Positions 53,969 through 63,942 of a stretch of DNA of 64,000 bases are shown one piece after another; position 1 is the stretch's first letter, and each line of letters opens with the position of its first letter. The notes under the pieces are model-generated. The model was not told where the DNA came from and made no database searches. It worked only from the letters and a program-made list of their open reading frames with translations. Source of the DNA: Aequorivita xiaoshiensis. GTDB taxonomy: Bacteria > Bacteroidota > Bacteroidia > Flavobacteriales > Flavobacteriaceae. Location of the stretch: positions 496,001 through 560,000 of the forward strand of contig NZ_JAIRBB010000001.1 of assembly GCF_022008395.1 (NCBI RefSeq), written 5' to 3'. Position numbers and translations under genes: made by a program.

Positions 53969-55219
53969 TTAATCTCTATCCAATTCTTTTAAAGTGTTGC
54001 TATTTTGAACAACAAACAAACAAATGATAAATACTAATGTTACAATACCATTGTGTCGTTCCAAGTAAGATTCGGTTAAATACAAAATAGTAGTTAGAAG
54101 GAGGAAAGTAAACCCAATTAAGTGTTTCTGTTGATAAAATAATCGAAGGTAATAATAGAAGATAAATAGTAGTGTTATTAGCCCTATTACTCCCATCCCT
54201 ACAAAAGTTTGTATGTATTGGTTGTGGGCGTTGTATTTTCTTTCTGCATAGGTATGGAGCCCGCTATTATTATATGAATTAAAAATACTCTGGTTGGCAT
54301 CGCCTATGCCATTTCCAAACACCACATTTTTGTTTGCTGAAGCCCCTGCTTTCCATTGAAAAATTTTATCTTTTCCATCATCATAATGAGTGCCATCTGA
54401 ATATGTAAATCCTACAAGCTGTTGAAATCGATACCTAGTTATCCTAACATTGTAAATAACAAGACTTGTGATGATGTATAAAAGCAACAGAAATAATACT
54501 CCTTTTAATACTTTTTTCTGTTTTACAAAGTAATATACTAAAGCGATATTATAAAATAGAAATAAAACGGCTATTGGTAATCTGGCAGAAAGATGAAAAA
54601 CAAAAAAGGTGAAATACCCTAGCAACAAAAAGTAAAGAATACGGTACTTCCATCTTCTTTCACTAAAAAGAAAGTGAACCACAAACATCACCGCAAGAAT
54701 GATTAAATAGGCGTAATAGGTGGAGTGCATGCCTATGGTATCTTCAGACAAACTTAAATAAGAATAATGGCTATTAAATATGTTATAAAGGCTATCGTTG
54801 TTATTAAACAACTTAATTAGTACAAGAGTATGAGAAAACACACACACAATTACCATAGACCCTATAAAGAACTTCATAAGGCTAGGATATCTTTCTTTTT
54901 TCAATGGAGGTAGAATAGAAAAAATTATAGGTAAAGTAAGAAAGGGGACCAATCTTCCTATCATTTTTAGTGCTAAATCTTGGTTTTCTGAGTAAAAAAC
55001 ACTGATAAGGCATACTATATAAAATAAAATCAAAGGAATAAACTTTCGAAGTATCTTAAAGTCAATCTGTTTCTTAAAAATGAGAACAATAGCAGCAAAA
55101 GCTCCTAAAAGTATCATCGATAGCGAATTGATGTTGTTTTTTACAGGTAAAGTAATACAGACTATTAATACTAAAATGAAGGTTATAAGCTCTTGTTTTG
55201 AAAGAATAAATCTTTTCAT
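53969..55219 (-). CDS. O-antigen ligase/polymerase family membrane protein
   Basis: A 416-residue protein with about ten transmembrane segments on the minus strand. Near the C-terminus HNQYIQTFVGMGVIGLITLL fits the O-antigen ligase (Wzy_C) signature, with a long periplasmic loop before it holding GNGIGDANQ. Ligases transfer glycans from undecaprenyl to lipid A core; polymerases use a similar fold. Its inverted orientation and 79-base distance from the delta-60 genes suggest a separate insertion into the cluster. Confidence 0.78.
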   Translation of the reverse strand: MKRFILSKQELITFILVLIVCITLPVKNNINSLSMILLGAFAAIVLIFKKQIDFKILRKFIPLILFYIVCLISVFYSENQDLALKMIGRLVPFLTLPIIFSILPPLKKERYPSLMKFFIGSMVIVCVFSHTLVLIKLFNNNDSLYNIFNSHYSYLSLSEDTIGMHSTYYAYLIILAVMFVVHFLFSERRWKYRILYFLLLGYFTFFVFHLSARLPIAVLFLFYNIALVYYFVKQKKVLKGVLFLLLLYIITSLVIYNVRITRYRFQQLVGFTYSDGTHYDDGKDKIFQWKAGASANKNVVFGNGIGDANQSIFNSYNNSGLHTYAERKYNAHNQYIQTFVGMGVIGLITLLFIFYYYLRLFYQQKHLIGFTFLLLTTILYLTESYLERHNGIVTLVFIICLFVVQNSNTLKELDRD

Positions 55220-55236
55220 AGTCTTTTCTCAAATGT

Positions 55237-55244
55237 TATATTTG
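55237..55244 (+). promoter_or_regulatory. Candidate -7 promoter box for the GT4/WecG unit
   Basis: TATATTTG is a perfect TAnnTTTG match in the divergent gap, 78 bases before the GT4 start. No -33 TTG at proper spacing. Confidence 0.4.
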
Positions 55245-55322
55245 CCCTGTTTCTTGTAGGGATTGGTTTGCCAAAAATACAACTTTGAATTTCATTAAAT
55301 ATTTTGGATCAATAATAATTAT

Positions 55323-56534
55323 ATGAAGGTATTACATATTCTTTACCAATCGCTACCACAGGTATCAGGATCCAGTATTAGAAGTAGAGACACACTTATG
55401 TCTCAAAAAAACATAGGATTAGATGTTGTTGCTATCACTTCAGACTTTCAAGGGAGTGTTGATGGAGGTAAAGAAGATATAATTAATGGAATTCGATATA
55501 TCCGCACCACTTCGAGAAAAGAAACTGTAATAACAGACAATAAAAAGGGGGTTTTAGTTCAGCTTAAAAAGTTATTTTCGATAGTTTCATTTTCCTATAA
55601 ACTCTTCAATTGTGTAAAAAGAGAAAAACCTGATGTGCTCCATGCACACGCTATGTTCTATTGTGGTATTCCAGCAATTCTCATCGGGAAATTAAAAAAA
55701 ATTCCTGTGGTTTATGAATTTAGGTCCCTTTGGATGTTTCAGAATAAAACAACTAAAAAAACCAAATTAGATCTTCTTGTTGAAAATTTTCTAGTTTCTC
55801 TGGAAACATTTACCCTTAAACAAGTAGATGCAGCTGTATTTTTAAACGATGATTTAAGAACTTACTTTGAGTCGAAAGGAAATAAATTCAAGAATAGCTA
55901 TGTAGTTAACAATGCTGTAAACTTAGCGCATATAGAGGAACTTACTAGTAAAAACGCTCAATCAGAGAATCGTAAAGAGTTAGTTTTTGGGTATATAGGA
56001 ACATTAACAGCCTATGAAGGCATCGAATTTTTAGTAGAATGTTTTCAGGAATTAAACGATTTAGGAATAAAAAATAAACTGTTGATTTATGGGGATGGGA
56101 TTAGCAGAGAAGCAATAATAGATGTAATTAACAGTCGCCCAGATATTGATACAATTAAATATTTGGGAAAAGTTAGCCCAAATGATATTCCCCAAGCGTT
56201 CTCCGGAATTGATGTTGTTGTTAATCCACGTTTAAATAATGACGTAACACAATCTGTCACTCCCCTAAAACCTTTAGAGGCTATGGCATATAAAAAGCTA
56301 TTCATAGGAAGTGATGTAGGAGGGATACTTGCATTAATCTCACCAAATAAGAATGGATTTATTTTTAAATCAGAAAATAAAGAGAGCCTAAAAAATATTA
56401 TTAAAAGAATTTTACAGCTTTCAGATGATGAAAAATCTCAGGTTTTAGAAAATGCTCTTATGTTTGTACAACAGGAAAAGAGTTGGCAAAAGAATGCGCT
56501 TATGTACGAAAAATTATATAACTCTCTTTTGTAA
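55323..56534 (+). CDS. Glycosyltransferase family 4 protein
   Basis: A 403-residue GT-B retaining transferase. The N-terminal acceptor domain opens with YQSLPQVSGSSIRSRD and has HAHAMFYCGIPAI; the C-terminal donor domain begins GYIGTLTAYEGIEFL and has the conserved glutamate region VTPLKPLEAMAYKKLFIG. Adds a sugar to a lipid-linked repeat unit at the cytosolic membrane face. Donor sugar not predictable. It is followed by the WecG-like gene after 26 bases. Confidence 0.87.
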   Translation: MKVLHILYQSLPQVSGSSIRSRDTLMSQKNIGLDVVAITSDFQGSVDGGKEDIINGIRYIRTTSRKETVITDNKKGVLVQLKKLFSIVSFSYKLFNCVKREKPDVLHAHAMFYCGIPAILIGKLKKIPVVYEFRSLWMFQNKTTKKTKLDLLVENFLVSLETFTLKQVDAAVFLNDDLRTYFESKGNKFKNSYVVNNAVNLAHIEELTSKNAQSENRKELVFGYIGTLTAYEGIEFLVECFQELNDLGIKNKLLIYGDGISREAIIDVINSRPDIDTIKYLGKVSPNDIPQAFSGIDVVVNPRLNNDVTQSVTPLKPLEAMAYKKLFIGSDVGGILALISPNKNGFIFKSENKESLKNIIKRILQLSDDEKSQVLENALMFVQQEKSWQKNALMYEKLYNSLL

Positions 56535-56560
56535 TTATAAATAGAATAATCCGCCTCAAA

Positions 56561-57313
56561 GTGATACAAAACACCCATCAAAAAGTAGCTATATGTGGTT
56601 TAAGCATTGATAATTTATCCATGCAAGAAACTATCGACCTTGTAAATAACGCAATTGAAAACCAAGGCGATATTACTTTGACTGATATTAATGCGGGAAA
56701 AATCATTCAAATTCGTGAAGACGCTCAACTTAAAAGCTATGTAGATCAAAGCGATATTATTCAGGCAGATGGACAAGCAGTAATTTGGGCTTCTCAATTA
56801 CTAAATAAGCCACTAAAAGAACGTGTGGCAGGTGTGGATCTAGTTGAGAAACTTATAGAACAAGCCCATAAAAACGGACATAAAGTTTTCTTTTTTGGTG
56901 CACGGGAAGAAGTGGTTAAAGAAGTAGTAAACAAGTTTGTTTCAAAATATAGCGAGAACATTCTTGCAGGCTATAGAAATGGATATTTTAAACATAATGA
57001 GACTCCTTCCATTGCTAAACAGATTGCAGACAGTGGCGCTAATCTGTTGTTTGTAGCTATAACATCTCCTATACAGGAACAATTTTTAATCGAGAACAAA
57101 GAAATTTTAAAATCTGTAAATTTCAAGATGGGCGTAGGCGGTAGTTTCGACGTGTTTGCAGGGAAAACGAAAAGAGCTCCTATTTGGATGCAAAACGCAG
57201 GACTCGAGTGGTTTTACCGTTTTTTACAGGAACCAAAACGTATGTGGAAACGCTACTTGGTAGGAAACTCAAAATTTATCCTTTTGGTGCTGAAAGAACG
57301 ATTTTCAAGGTAA
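56561..57313 (+). CDS. WecG/TagA/CpsF family glycosyltransferase
   Basis: A 250-residue GT26-family transferase that in enteric bacteria adds ManNAcA to lipid I of common antigen. Family blocks DITLTDINAGKI, ADGQAVIWASQLL, FFFGAREE and VGGSFDVFAGKTKRAP are present. The start is GTG at 56561. UDP-ManNAcA from wecB/wecC in the same cluster is a plausible donor, which supports a ManNAcA-containing repeat unit (inference). Confidence 0.88.
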   Translation: MIQNTHQKVAICGLSIDNLSMQETIDLVNNAIENQGDITLTDINAGKIIQIREDAQLKSYVDQSDIIQADGQAVIWASQLLNKPLKERVAGVDLVEKLIEQAHKNGHKVFFFGAREEVVKEVVNKFVSKYSENILAGYRNGYFKHNETPSIAKQIADSGANLLFVAITSPIQEQFLIENKEILKSVNFKMGVGGSFDVFAGKTKRAPIWMQNAGLEWFYRFLQEPKRMWKRYLVGNSKFILLVLKERFSR

Positions 57314-57640
57314 TTTTTTGTCATTCATTATACATCTCAAATCTAAAATCTCATTTCTATCGTCTAATACCTAATATCTCCCAAGACTTTCCTATCTTCC
57401 CCTAAATTTTTTAAAAATATACAGTGTCTCATTAAAATACCTTAAAGAAATATTTGTTTCAATTATCGTACACTTTTAGCGAATTAATAAAAAGTTTGAC
57501 AGCATGCTCTTGAAATTATGATTTATGCGTAACACTTTAATTTTATAAAAAACTATAGTAATTTAACGAGCAGGTTGTTATAATTTTAGTCGTACAATGT
57601 ACGTCATTGTTAGACATTAATAAAAAACACAAAATACACA
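57314..57640. other. Gene-free stretch of 327 bases
   Basis: No gene, promoter or terminator of quality is seen. The early part holds a T/C-rich run with repeated TCTAA/TAATA-type words, and GTACAATGTAC (57592-57602) is a small palindrome just before the next gene. Confidence 0.3.
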
Positions 57641-58885
57641 ATGAGGATTCTGCTTTCTGCCATATACCCATTTGCCTTTTTGCTGCTATACCTCATTATC
57701 CCTTTTGATAATTATATAAGGGTACTTCCAAACATTTTAGTAGCAGTTTTAGTTATTGCTTTTCCATTTGTAGTTAAGAAAGATGATTTTAAGAAGCTTA
57801 AATCACTTCCTATTCTTGCGTTTTTTGGATTAATAGTCTATCTGCTAATCAACTCGTACTTTGCAGGTCGATTTGAGGAAGACATTACTGTGATTAATAA
57901 AGTAATGGTTGCCTTAGGGTTGGCGGTACTATATATTCCCGTGTCCGATATGAATCCGTCTTCTGGATGGGCTGGAAAAATTAACAGCGCCATCATTTTT
58001 TCGGCTTTGGCGGCTATCATCTTTTCAGTATATAACTTTGTTTTAATTACTGATGCCACGGGAAGCTTCTCCTTAGGGGAATCTCCTCAAGTAGTAGAGT
58101 CGCTGTTGATAGACAGGTTGTATTTAGGCATGCTAAGTACATTCAGTATATTAATCTCTTTTCAAGCAATTAAAAAGAAATATCACCCTAACAATAATTA
58201 CTATTTAGCCAACATATTGATTAATGCAATTTTCATCGTATTAATGGCTTCCAAAATAGCAATGGTGACCTTGTTTCTATTATTGTTGGTAAGGCAGTTT
58301 TATGGGCAGCGTAAAATTTGGAAAGTTGCTATTGCACTCGGTGCTATGGCAGCAGTAGTAGTGCTGTTTTTTATAATAAAGAGTGACACCGATTTCGAAA
58401 CTAGTATTAAAGAAAGTAAAAATAATCCGCCGGCATTTATTGAAAACTCCCTTACCTACGAGCTTAGAGCGGTAGTTTGGGGTTGTGCTCAACAAATTAT
58501 AAATGAAGATGAGGTTCCGTTTAACGGAATAGGGTTTTATAATACTAAAGAAAAGCTTGTGGCTTGCTATGATTCACAAATTTTAAATCCCGAAAAACGC
58601 AAACGCTTTACTACAAAACGTTACAATACACATAATCAGTTTTTGGACTTTTATTTAAGTGCGGGCTTTATTGCGTTGTTATTGTTTTTAGCCTTTATAT
58701 GCTTTAGCTTTTTAAGCTTTAGAAAACAATTCTTTCCCACGGCAATGCTTACAATTTTGGTAGTGTATTGTATGGTCGAAAATGTATTTCACAGGCAGAT
58801 TGGAGCCTATTATCTAGGGTATATTATTATAGCTTTAACATCAAGTGCTAATCACCTTAAAAACAACAAAGCAAAAATCGAATAA
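57641..58885 (+). CDS. O-antigen ligase/polymerase-like membrane protein 4
   Basis: A 414-residue protein with about ten transmembrane helices and a periplasmic loop around 255-330. YNTHNQFLDFYLSAGFIALL (about 325-344) fits the Wzy_C/O-antigen ligase HNxxL signature. It stands alone with gene-free DNA on both sides. Being the fourth such protein here, it is a good candidate for the ligase or for a second polysaccharide system. Confidence 0.78.
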   Translation: MRILLSAIYPFAFLLLYLIIPFDNYIRVLPNILVAVLVIAFPFVVKKDDFKKLKSLPILAFFGLIVYLLINSYFAGRFEEDITVINKVMVALGLAVLYIPVSDMNPSSGWAGKINSAIIFSALAAIIFSVYNFVLITDATGSFSLGESPQVVESLLIDRLYLGMLSTFSILISFQAIKKKYHPNNNYYLANILINAIFIVLMASKIAMVTLFLLLLVRQFYGQRKIWKVAIALGAMAAVVVLFFIIKSDTDFETSIKESKNNPPAFIENSLTYELRAVVWGCAQQIINEDEVPFNGIGFYNTKEKLVACYDSQILNPEKRKRFTTKRYNTHNQFLDFYLSAGFIALLLFLAFICFSFLSFRKQFFPTAMLTILVVYCMVENVFHRQIGAYYLGYIIIALTSSANHLKNNKAKIE

Positions 58886-58901
58886 AAAGATTTGCAAATA
58901 G

Positions 58902-58909
58902 TATTTTTG
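58902..58909 (+). promoter_or_regulatory. Candidate -7 promoter box for ugd
   Basis: TATTTTTG fits TAnnTTTG, about 96 bases before the ugd ATG. It would give a long leader and has no clear -33 TTG, so it is tentative. Confidence 0.3.
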
Positions 58910-59005
58910 CAAATTAATAAATCTAAAAAAATACCGTTTTCAATATCCTTAAGCACTTTTTTAAATTAAAAGCGTTTAGGGTAAATAACAACGGAAGGAA
59001 TAAAT

Positions 59006-60319
59006 ATGAGAATTTCAGTAATAGGAACAGGATATGTTGGTTTAGTAACAGGAACTTGTCTTGCCGAAACAGGTAATGAAGTTATCTGTGTAGATATCGA
59101 CGAGGCTAAGGTAGAAAGAATGCGCAATGGTGAAGTGCCTATTTATGAACCCCACCTAGAACTTCTTTTTGAAAGAAACATTAAAGCAAATCGATTAAAG
59201 TTTACAACTTCACTAGATGAAGGGTTAGCTCACGCCGAAATTGTTTTTCTAGCATTACCAACACCTGAAAATGAAGATGGAGCTGCAGATTTGTCGTATG
59301 TATTAAATGTAGTCGAACAAATAGGAAAAAAAATCACCGATTATAAAGTAATTGTAGATAAGAGTACTGTACCAGTAGGAACTGCTGAAAAAGTACACGC
59401 TATAATCGCAAAACATGCTCCTTGTGAGTTTGATGTAGTGTCTAACCCTGAGTTTTTACGAGAAGGTTTTGCTGTTGACGATTTTATGAAACCAGAACGT
59501 ATTATTATAGGTTCTAGCAGTGAAAGAGCTACCGCCTTAATGAAACGACTTTACAGCCCTTTTGTGCGCTCAGGCAATCCAATAATTGTTATGGACGAAA
59601 AATCTGCAGAGCTTACAAAATATGCGTCTAATGCTTTTTTAGCTACTAAGATTACCTTTATGAATGAAATCGCAAATTATTGCGAAAAAGTAGGTGCAGA
59701 TGTAGATAAAGTTCGTGCTGGAATGGGTACCGACAGCCGTATTGGAAAGCGATTTTTATTCCCTGGAATAGGATACGGTGGATCTTGTTTTCCTAAGGAT
59801 GTAAAAGCGCTAAAAAAGGCTGGATCAGATGAAAATTACAACTTTAAAATTCTGAATTCAGTTTTAGAAATCAATTCAGATCAAAAAATAATTTTGCTCC
59901 CAAAAATCGAGAAGTTCTTTAACAACGATTTAAAGGGAAAGACCATTGCAGTATGGGGCTTAGCTTTTAAACCAGAAACAGACGATATTCGCGAAGCACC
60001 ATCTATCGATATGATGAATGGCTTGTTGGAATTAAATGCGAAACTTCAGGTGTTTGATCCGGAAGCAATGCCTAACATCAAAAAACGCTTTGGAGATAAA
60101 TTACATTATTCAGAATCGATGTACGAAGCACTCGAAGGGGCAGATGCACTTTTAATTTGTACAGAATGGAGTATTTTCCGTACTCCTGATTATTCTAGAT
60201 TAAAAAATGCACTGAATAATCCTGTAATTTTCGACGGAAGAAACCTTTATAATGTAAGCGATATGGAAGCAGAAGGGTTTACTTATGTTTCAATTGGTAG
60301 AAAAGCAGTGAACTTATGA
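59006..60319 (+). CDS. ugd: UDP-glucose 6-dehydrogenase
   Basis: Oxidises UDP-glucose to UDP-glucuronate with two NAD+. The 437 residues have GTGYVGLVTGTCLAETG at the N-terminus and the catalytic cysteine in GIGYGGSCFPKDVKAL. It precedes uxs by 106 bases, so the pair makes UDP-xylose from UDP-glucose. Distinct from the WecC paralogue in the same window by the GGSCFPKD block. Confidence 0.94.
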   Translation: MRISVIGTGYVGLVTGTCLAETGNEVICVDIDEAKVERMRNGEVPIYEPHLELLFERNIKANRLKFTTSLDEGLAHAEIVFLALPTPENEDGAADLSYVLNVVEQIGKKITDYKVIVDKSTVPVGTAEKVHAIIAKHAPCEFDVVSNPEFLREGFAVDDFMKPERIIIGSSSERATALMKRLYSPFVRSGNPIIVMDEKSAELTKYASNAFLATKITFMNEIANYCEKVGADVDKVRAGMGTDSRIGKRFLFPGIGYGGSCFPKDVKALKKAGSDENYNFKILNSVLEINSDQKIILLPKIEKFFNNDLKGKTIAVWGLAFKPETDDIREAPSIDMMNGLLELNAKLQVFDPEAMPNIKKRFGDKLHYSESMYEALEGADALLICTEWSIFRTPDYSRLKNALNNPVIFDGRNLYNVSDMEAEGFTYVSIGRKAVNL

Positions 60320-60425
60320 TGTGCCTAATATTGAATTATAAAATAATGGAAAATGTAAGATGGGACAATCTATCCCTATGCAGCGTGAAATCGAAGCATT
60401 ACTTTTTCTCAAATAAATTATTCAG

Positions 60426-61415
60426 ATGAAAAAGCGCGTGCTTATAACAGGTGCTGCCGGATTTTTAGGCTCACATCTATGTGATAAATTTATTGACGAA
60501 GACTTCCACGTTATCGCCATGGATAATCTTATTACTGGTGATCTAAAAAACCTGGAACATCTCTTTAAACTTGAAGACTTCGAGTTTTACCATCACGATG
60601 TTACAAAGTTTGTGCACGTACCTGGAAAAGTAGATTATATTCTTCATTTCGCCTCTCCTGCTAGTCCGATAGACTACTTAAAAATCCCGATCCAAACTTT
60701 AAAAGTTGGTTCGTTAGGGACTCATAACCTTTTGGGATTAGCAAAAGAGAAAAAAGCTAGAATATTAATAGCATCGACTTCTGAAGTTTATGGCGACCCA
60801 TTGGTTCATCCACAATCGGAAGAATATTATGGCAATGTAAATACCATTGGTCCTCGCGGAGTTTATGACGAAGCAAAAAGATTTCAGGAATCATTAACTA
60901 TGGCGTATCACCGATTCCATGGTTTAGAAACGCGAATTGCTAGAATTTTTAATACATATGGCCCAAGAATGCGATTGAACGACGGTCGTGTTATTCCTGC
61001 TTTTATAGGTCAAGCGCTGCGTGGAGAAGACCTAACCGTATTTGGGGATGGATTACAAACACGTTCGTTTTGTTATGTAGACGATCAAGTTGAAGGCTTA
61101 TACCGCCTCCTGCTTAGCGATTATGCGTTTCCTGTAAACATTGGGAATCCTGAAGAAATTACAATTCTTGATTTCGCAAAAGAAATTATAAAACTGACGA
61201 ACACAAGTCAAAAGATTGTGTTTAAACCTTTGCCTCAAGACGATCCTTTACAGCGTGAGCCAAATATTTCTAAAGCGAAAGAAGTGCTAGCGTGGGAACC
61301 AAAAGTCTCACGGGCAGAAGGTATGCGAATAACATTTGAATATTTTAAAAATTTATCACCAGAGGAACTCTTTAAAAGCGAACACAAAGATTTTTCAAAA
61401 CACAATAGAGGGTAA
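60426..61415 (+). CDS. uxs: UDP-glucuronate decarboxylase (UDP-xylose synthase)
   Basis: An SDR enzyme that decarboxylates UDP-glucuronate to UDP-xylose. The 329 residues begin [18 protein letters not shown]; the catalytic YxxxK is in [13 protein letters not shown], a form typical of UXS enzymes, and the downstream [11 protein letters not shown] is intact. It starts the unit uxs-wcaJ-like (2-base gap). Product probably feeds the cluster's glycan. Confidence 0.9.
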   Translation: MKKRVLITGAAGFLGSHLCDKFIDEDFHVIAMDNLITGDLKNLEHLFKLEDFEFYHHDVTKFVHVPGKVDYILHFASPASPIDYLKIPIQTLKVGSLGTHNLLGLAKEKKARILIASTSEVYGDPLVHPQSEEYYGNVNTIGPRGVYDEAKRFQESLTMAYHRFHGLETRIARIFNTYGPRMRLNDGRVIPAFIGQALRGEDLTVFGDGLQTRSFCYVDDQVEGLYRLLLSDYAFPVNIGNPEEITILDFAKEIIKLTNTSQKIVFKPLPQDDPLQREPNISKAKEVLAWEPKVSRAEGMRITFEYFKNLSPEELFKSEHKDFSKHNRG

Positions 61416-61417
61416 GT

Positions 61418-62770
61418 ATGTTTAAAAGCGGACGATATTCTGGATTTATAAGGCCTATTTCATACGGACTAGATCTTGTGTTACTCTATTTTTTGGCTTT
61501 CGAGTTTTTCAATAATAGCATTCCGCTATTTAATTTTATTATTTACCTAACCTTCGCTTGGATTTTACTTTCGCTACGATCAGGATTTTATGAGATCTAT
61601 CGTTTTACTCATATGTCAAAAATTATGTCTTTGCTAGGTAAGCAAGGGATAATTTTGGCGTTAATCGTATTTTCCTTCTTTGGGTTTTATAATGATATAG
61701 AAGTTTCAGCATCGCTTATTTTCAAATATATAGTTGTTGTAATGCTAAGCATATCAACAGTGAAGTTTGGAATATATTTTCTTCTAAAAAAATACCGACT
61801 TTATTTAGGCGGAAACGTTCGAAAGGTGGTGATTATCGGTCTTAACCAAAAAACAGATCAGCTGAGAAAGTTTTTTAACGAAAATCCAGTATACGGGTAT
61901 CAACTAGTTAAAACATTTGATTTAAAAGGACCCAATAAAACTTCTATAGAAGAATGTATGGATTACATTCTTAAAGAAAATATCGACGAGGTGTATTCTT
62001 CGGTTGCAGAAATAGGGAATAAGGATTTAATAAAGCTAATAGATTTTGTAGATAACAACCTTAAAATCTTAAAGTTTCTTCCCGATAATAAGGAGATTTA
62101 TACTAAAAAACTTGACTTTACGTATTACGGAGTGCTTCCAATACTTTCTATGCGAAAAATCCCGATGGATGAACCGTTTAATAAGTTTATAAAACGAGGT
62201 TTTGATATAGTACTCTCAATTTTGGTAATTGTAGGAATTCTTTCGTGGCTTACACCACTTTTAGGCTTGTTTATAAAACTGGAGTCGAAGGGGCCGGTGT
62301 TTTTTAAACAGAAAAGAAACGGTTTGGATTACAAAGAATTTTACTGTTATAAGTTCCGCTCGATGAAACCAAACCCCATGGCCGATTTACACCAAATTAA
62401 AAAAGGGGATGAGAGAGTTACGCGAGTAGGGCGAATAATTAGAAAAACGAGTGTGGATGAACTGCCACAGTTTATCAATGTTTTAAAAGGTGAAATGTCT
62501 GTTGTGGGGCCAAGACCGCATATGGTGAGCCATACACATATGTATGCAGAGCGTATTGACAAATTTATGGTTCGCCATTTTATTAAACCAGGAATTACAG
62601 GCTTAGCACAGGTAAGCGGATTTAGAGGAGAGGTAGAGACTGAAAGTGATATTGTAAATCGTGTGAAATACGATATTTTTTACCTTGAAAATTGGAGCTT
62701 ATTCTTGGATATAAAAATTGTATTTCAAACAGTTTACAATGCCCTAAAAGGAGAAGAAAAAGCATATTAA
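61418..62770 (+). CDS. Polyprenyl phosphoglycosyltransferase, WcaJ/WbaP-like
   Basis: The initiating enzyme of repeat-unit synthesis: it places a sugar-1-phosphate on undecaprenyl phosphate. The 450 residues have four to five N-terminal transmembrane helices, a CoA-binding-like linker (about 130-230), then a C-terminal bacterial sugar transferase domain with KRGFDIVLSI, FKQKRNGLDYKEFYCYKFRS, and the Asp-Glu of KTSVDELPQF before VVGPRPH. It follows uxs directly and its end overlaps the convergent GT4 by 4 bases. It can be the first sugar transferase of the pathway. Confidence 0.93.
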   Translation: MFKSGRYSGFIRPISYGLDLVLLYFLAFEFFNNSIPLFNFIIYLTFAWILLSLRSGFYEIYRFTHMSKIMSLLGKQGIILALIVFSFFGFYNDIEVSASLIFKYIVVVMLSISTVKFGIYFLLKKYRLYLGGNVRKVVIIGLNQKTDQLRKFFNENPVYGYQLVKTFDLKGPNKTSIEECMDYILKENIDEVYSSVAEIGNKDLIKLIDFVDNNLKILKFLPDNKEIYTKKLDFTYYGVLPILSMRKIPMDEPFNKFIKRGFDIVLSILVIVGILSWLTPLLGLFIKLESKGPVFFKQKRNGLDYKEFYCYKFRSMKPNPMADLHQIKKGDERVTRVGRIIRKTSVDELPQFINVLKGEMSVVGPRPHMVSHTHMYAERIDKFMVRHFIKPGITGLAQVSGFRGEVETESDIVNRVKYDIFYLENWSLFLDIKIVFQTVYNALKGEEKAY

Positions 62771-63930
62771 ACAGTTTCAATAGCACTTATAAATGCCTTG
62801 AATTGTTTTTCAAAATTAAATACTGAAACTGCAATATTCTGAACTTTTTCTTTTGGATATGTATATAATTCGTTTTCTGAAACAGTATTGATAAACTCCT
62901 GAAGTTTCTTTGTGTTATTCACAGGAATTACCCATCCCAAAGATTCTTTTGCTATAATTTTTCCTCCTTCACCTCCTGCAAAATAAAGTATAGGAAGTCC
63001 TAAGCGTGTATATTCAAATATTTTTGAAGGTACAGACCCATATATTCTATTTACCAACGGAACAAAGGCTAGGTCGTATTTTTTTAGCTCTGTATGTAGC
63101 ACCGCTCTATCGACTTCCCCATAGAAGTAAACGTTTTTAGATTGTAACGATTTCAGCCTTTCTGCATCGGGTCCTGCTCCATAGATATGAAAACTTACAT
63201 TTTGTGGAAAAGTGATTTTTTCACAGATTTCAAAAATTCCTTGAGCCACGCCTAACAAACCGGCATATACAATTTTCACCTCCTTAGAACTAGCTCGATC
63301 ATTGATTTTCGGCACTTTAAAATTTGGAATATTTCGATATAGAAAAAGTGGCTTTTTATCTTCCAGTTTTGAAATATGGTGGAGGATTTCTTCAGACTGA
63401 CCTACAATTAAGTCGGATTTTTTGTAACAATAACGCTCCATTTTTAAAAGTATCGTATAATAAAACCCCTTGTTTAAAATACCCATTTCCAAACCTGCCA
63501 ATGGCCAGAGGTCTGATACGTTTAGAATGATCTTTTTTGAAAATATTTTCCCCAAACAAACTGCTGTAAACCCAATAAATACTGGAGAATATTGAATAAA
63601 AATTGTTTTTGGAGTTTTTCTAAAAATAAAAAACACCGCTAGGCTCAATGAAAATGAAAGCATTGAAAGCAACCGAATAAACTTATTCGTAGAATTACTT
63701 GGCCAAGTCCACAAACGTGAAACTTCCCCGAAGGTGGTTTTTTCTGATATTGACAATTTCCCGCGATAACCTTCAAAAATTTCTCCGCTGGGATAGTTAG
63801 GTAAAGGACAAATTACTTTAACCTTATATCCTGCTTTTCCTAAGTTCTCTGCAATGCTATGCATGCGGTTTGCCGCAGCTCCTTTTTCGGGTGGAAAATA
63901 GTTTGTTATTAAGAGAATTTCTTTTTGCAC
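62767..63930 (-). CDS. Glycosyltransferase family 4 protein (WbuB-like)
   Basis: A 387-residue GT-B transferase on the minus strand. Opening NYFPPEKGAAANRMHSIAEN and HxYPSGEIFEGYRGKL-like text follow the WbuB/WbcM branch; two hydrophobic stretches (about 90-135) suggest membrane association. The donor domain has IVYAGLLGVAQGIFEI and the conserved PSKIFEYTRLGLPILY with the acidic residue. Probably adds a HexNAc-type sugar to the growing repeat, by family analogy. A CoA-ligase-like gene lies upstream on the same strand. Confidence 0.87.
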   Translation of the reverse strand: MQKEILLITNYFPPEKGAAANRMHSIAENLGKAGYKVKVICPLPNYPSGEIFEGYRGKLSISEKTTFGEVSRLWTWPSNSTNKFIRLLSMLSFSLSLAVFFIFRKTPKTIFIQYSPVFIGFTAVCLGKIFSKKIILNVSDLWPLAGLEMGILNKGFYYTILLKMERYCYKKSDLIVGQSEEILHHISKLEDKKPLFLYRNIPNFKVPKINDRASSKEVKIVYAGLLGVAQGIFEICEKITFPQNVSFHIYGAGPDAERLKSLQSKNVYFYGEVDRAVLHTELKKYDLAFVPLVNRIYGSVPSKIFEYTRLGLPILYFAGGEGGKIIAKESLGWVIPVNNTKKLQEFINTVSENELYTYPKEKVQNIAVSVFNFEKQFKAFISAIETV

Positions 63931-63942
63931 ACTACCGAATAA

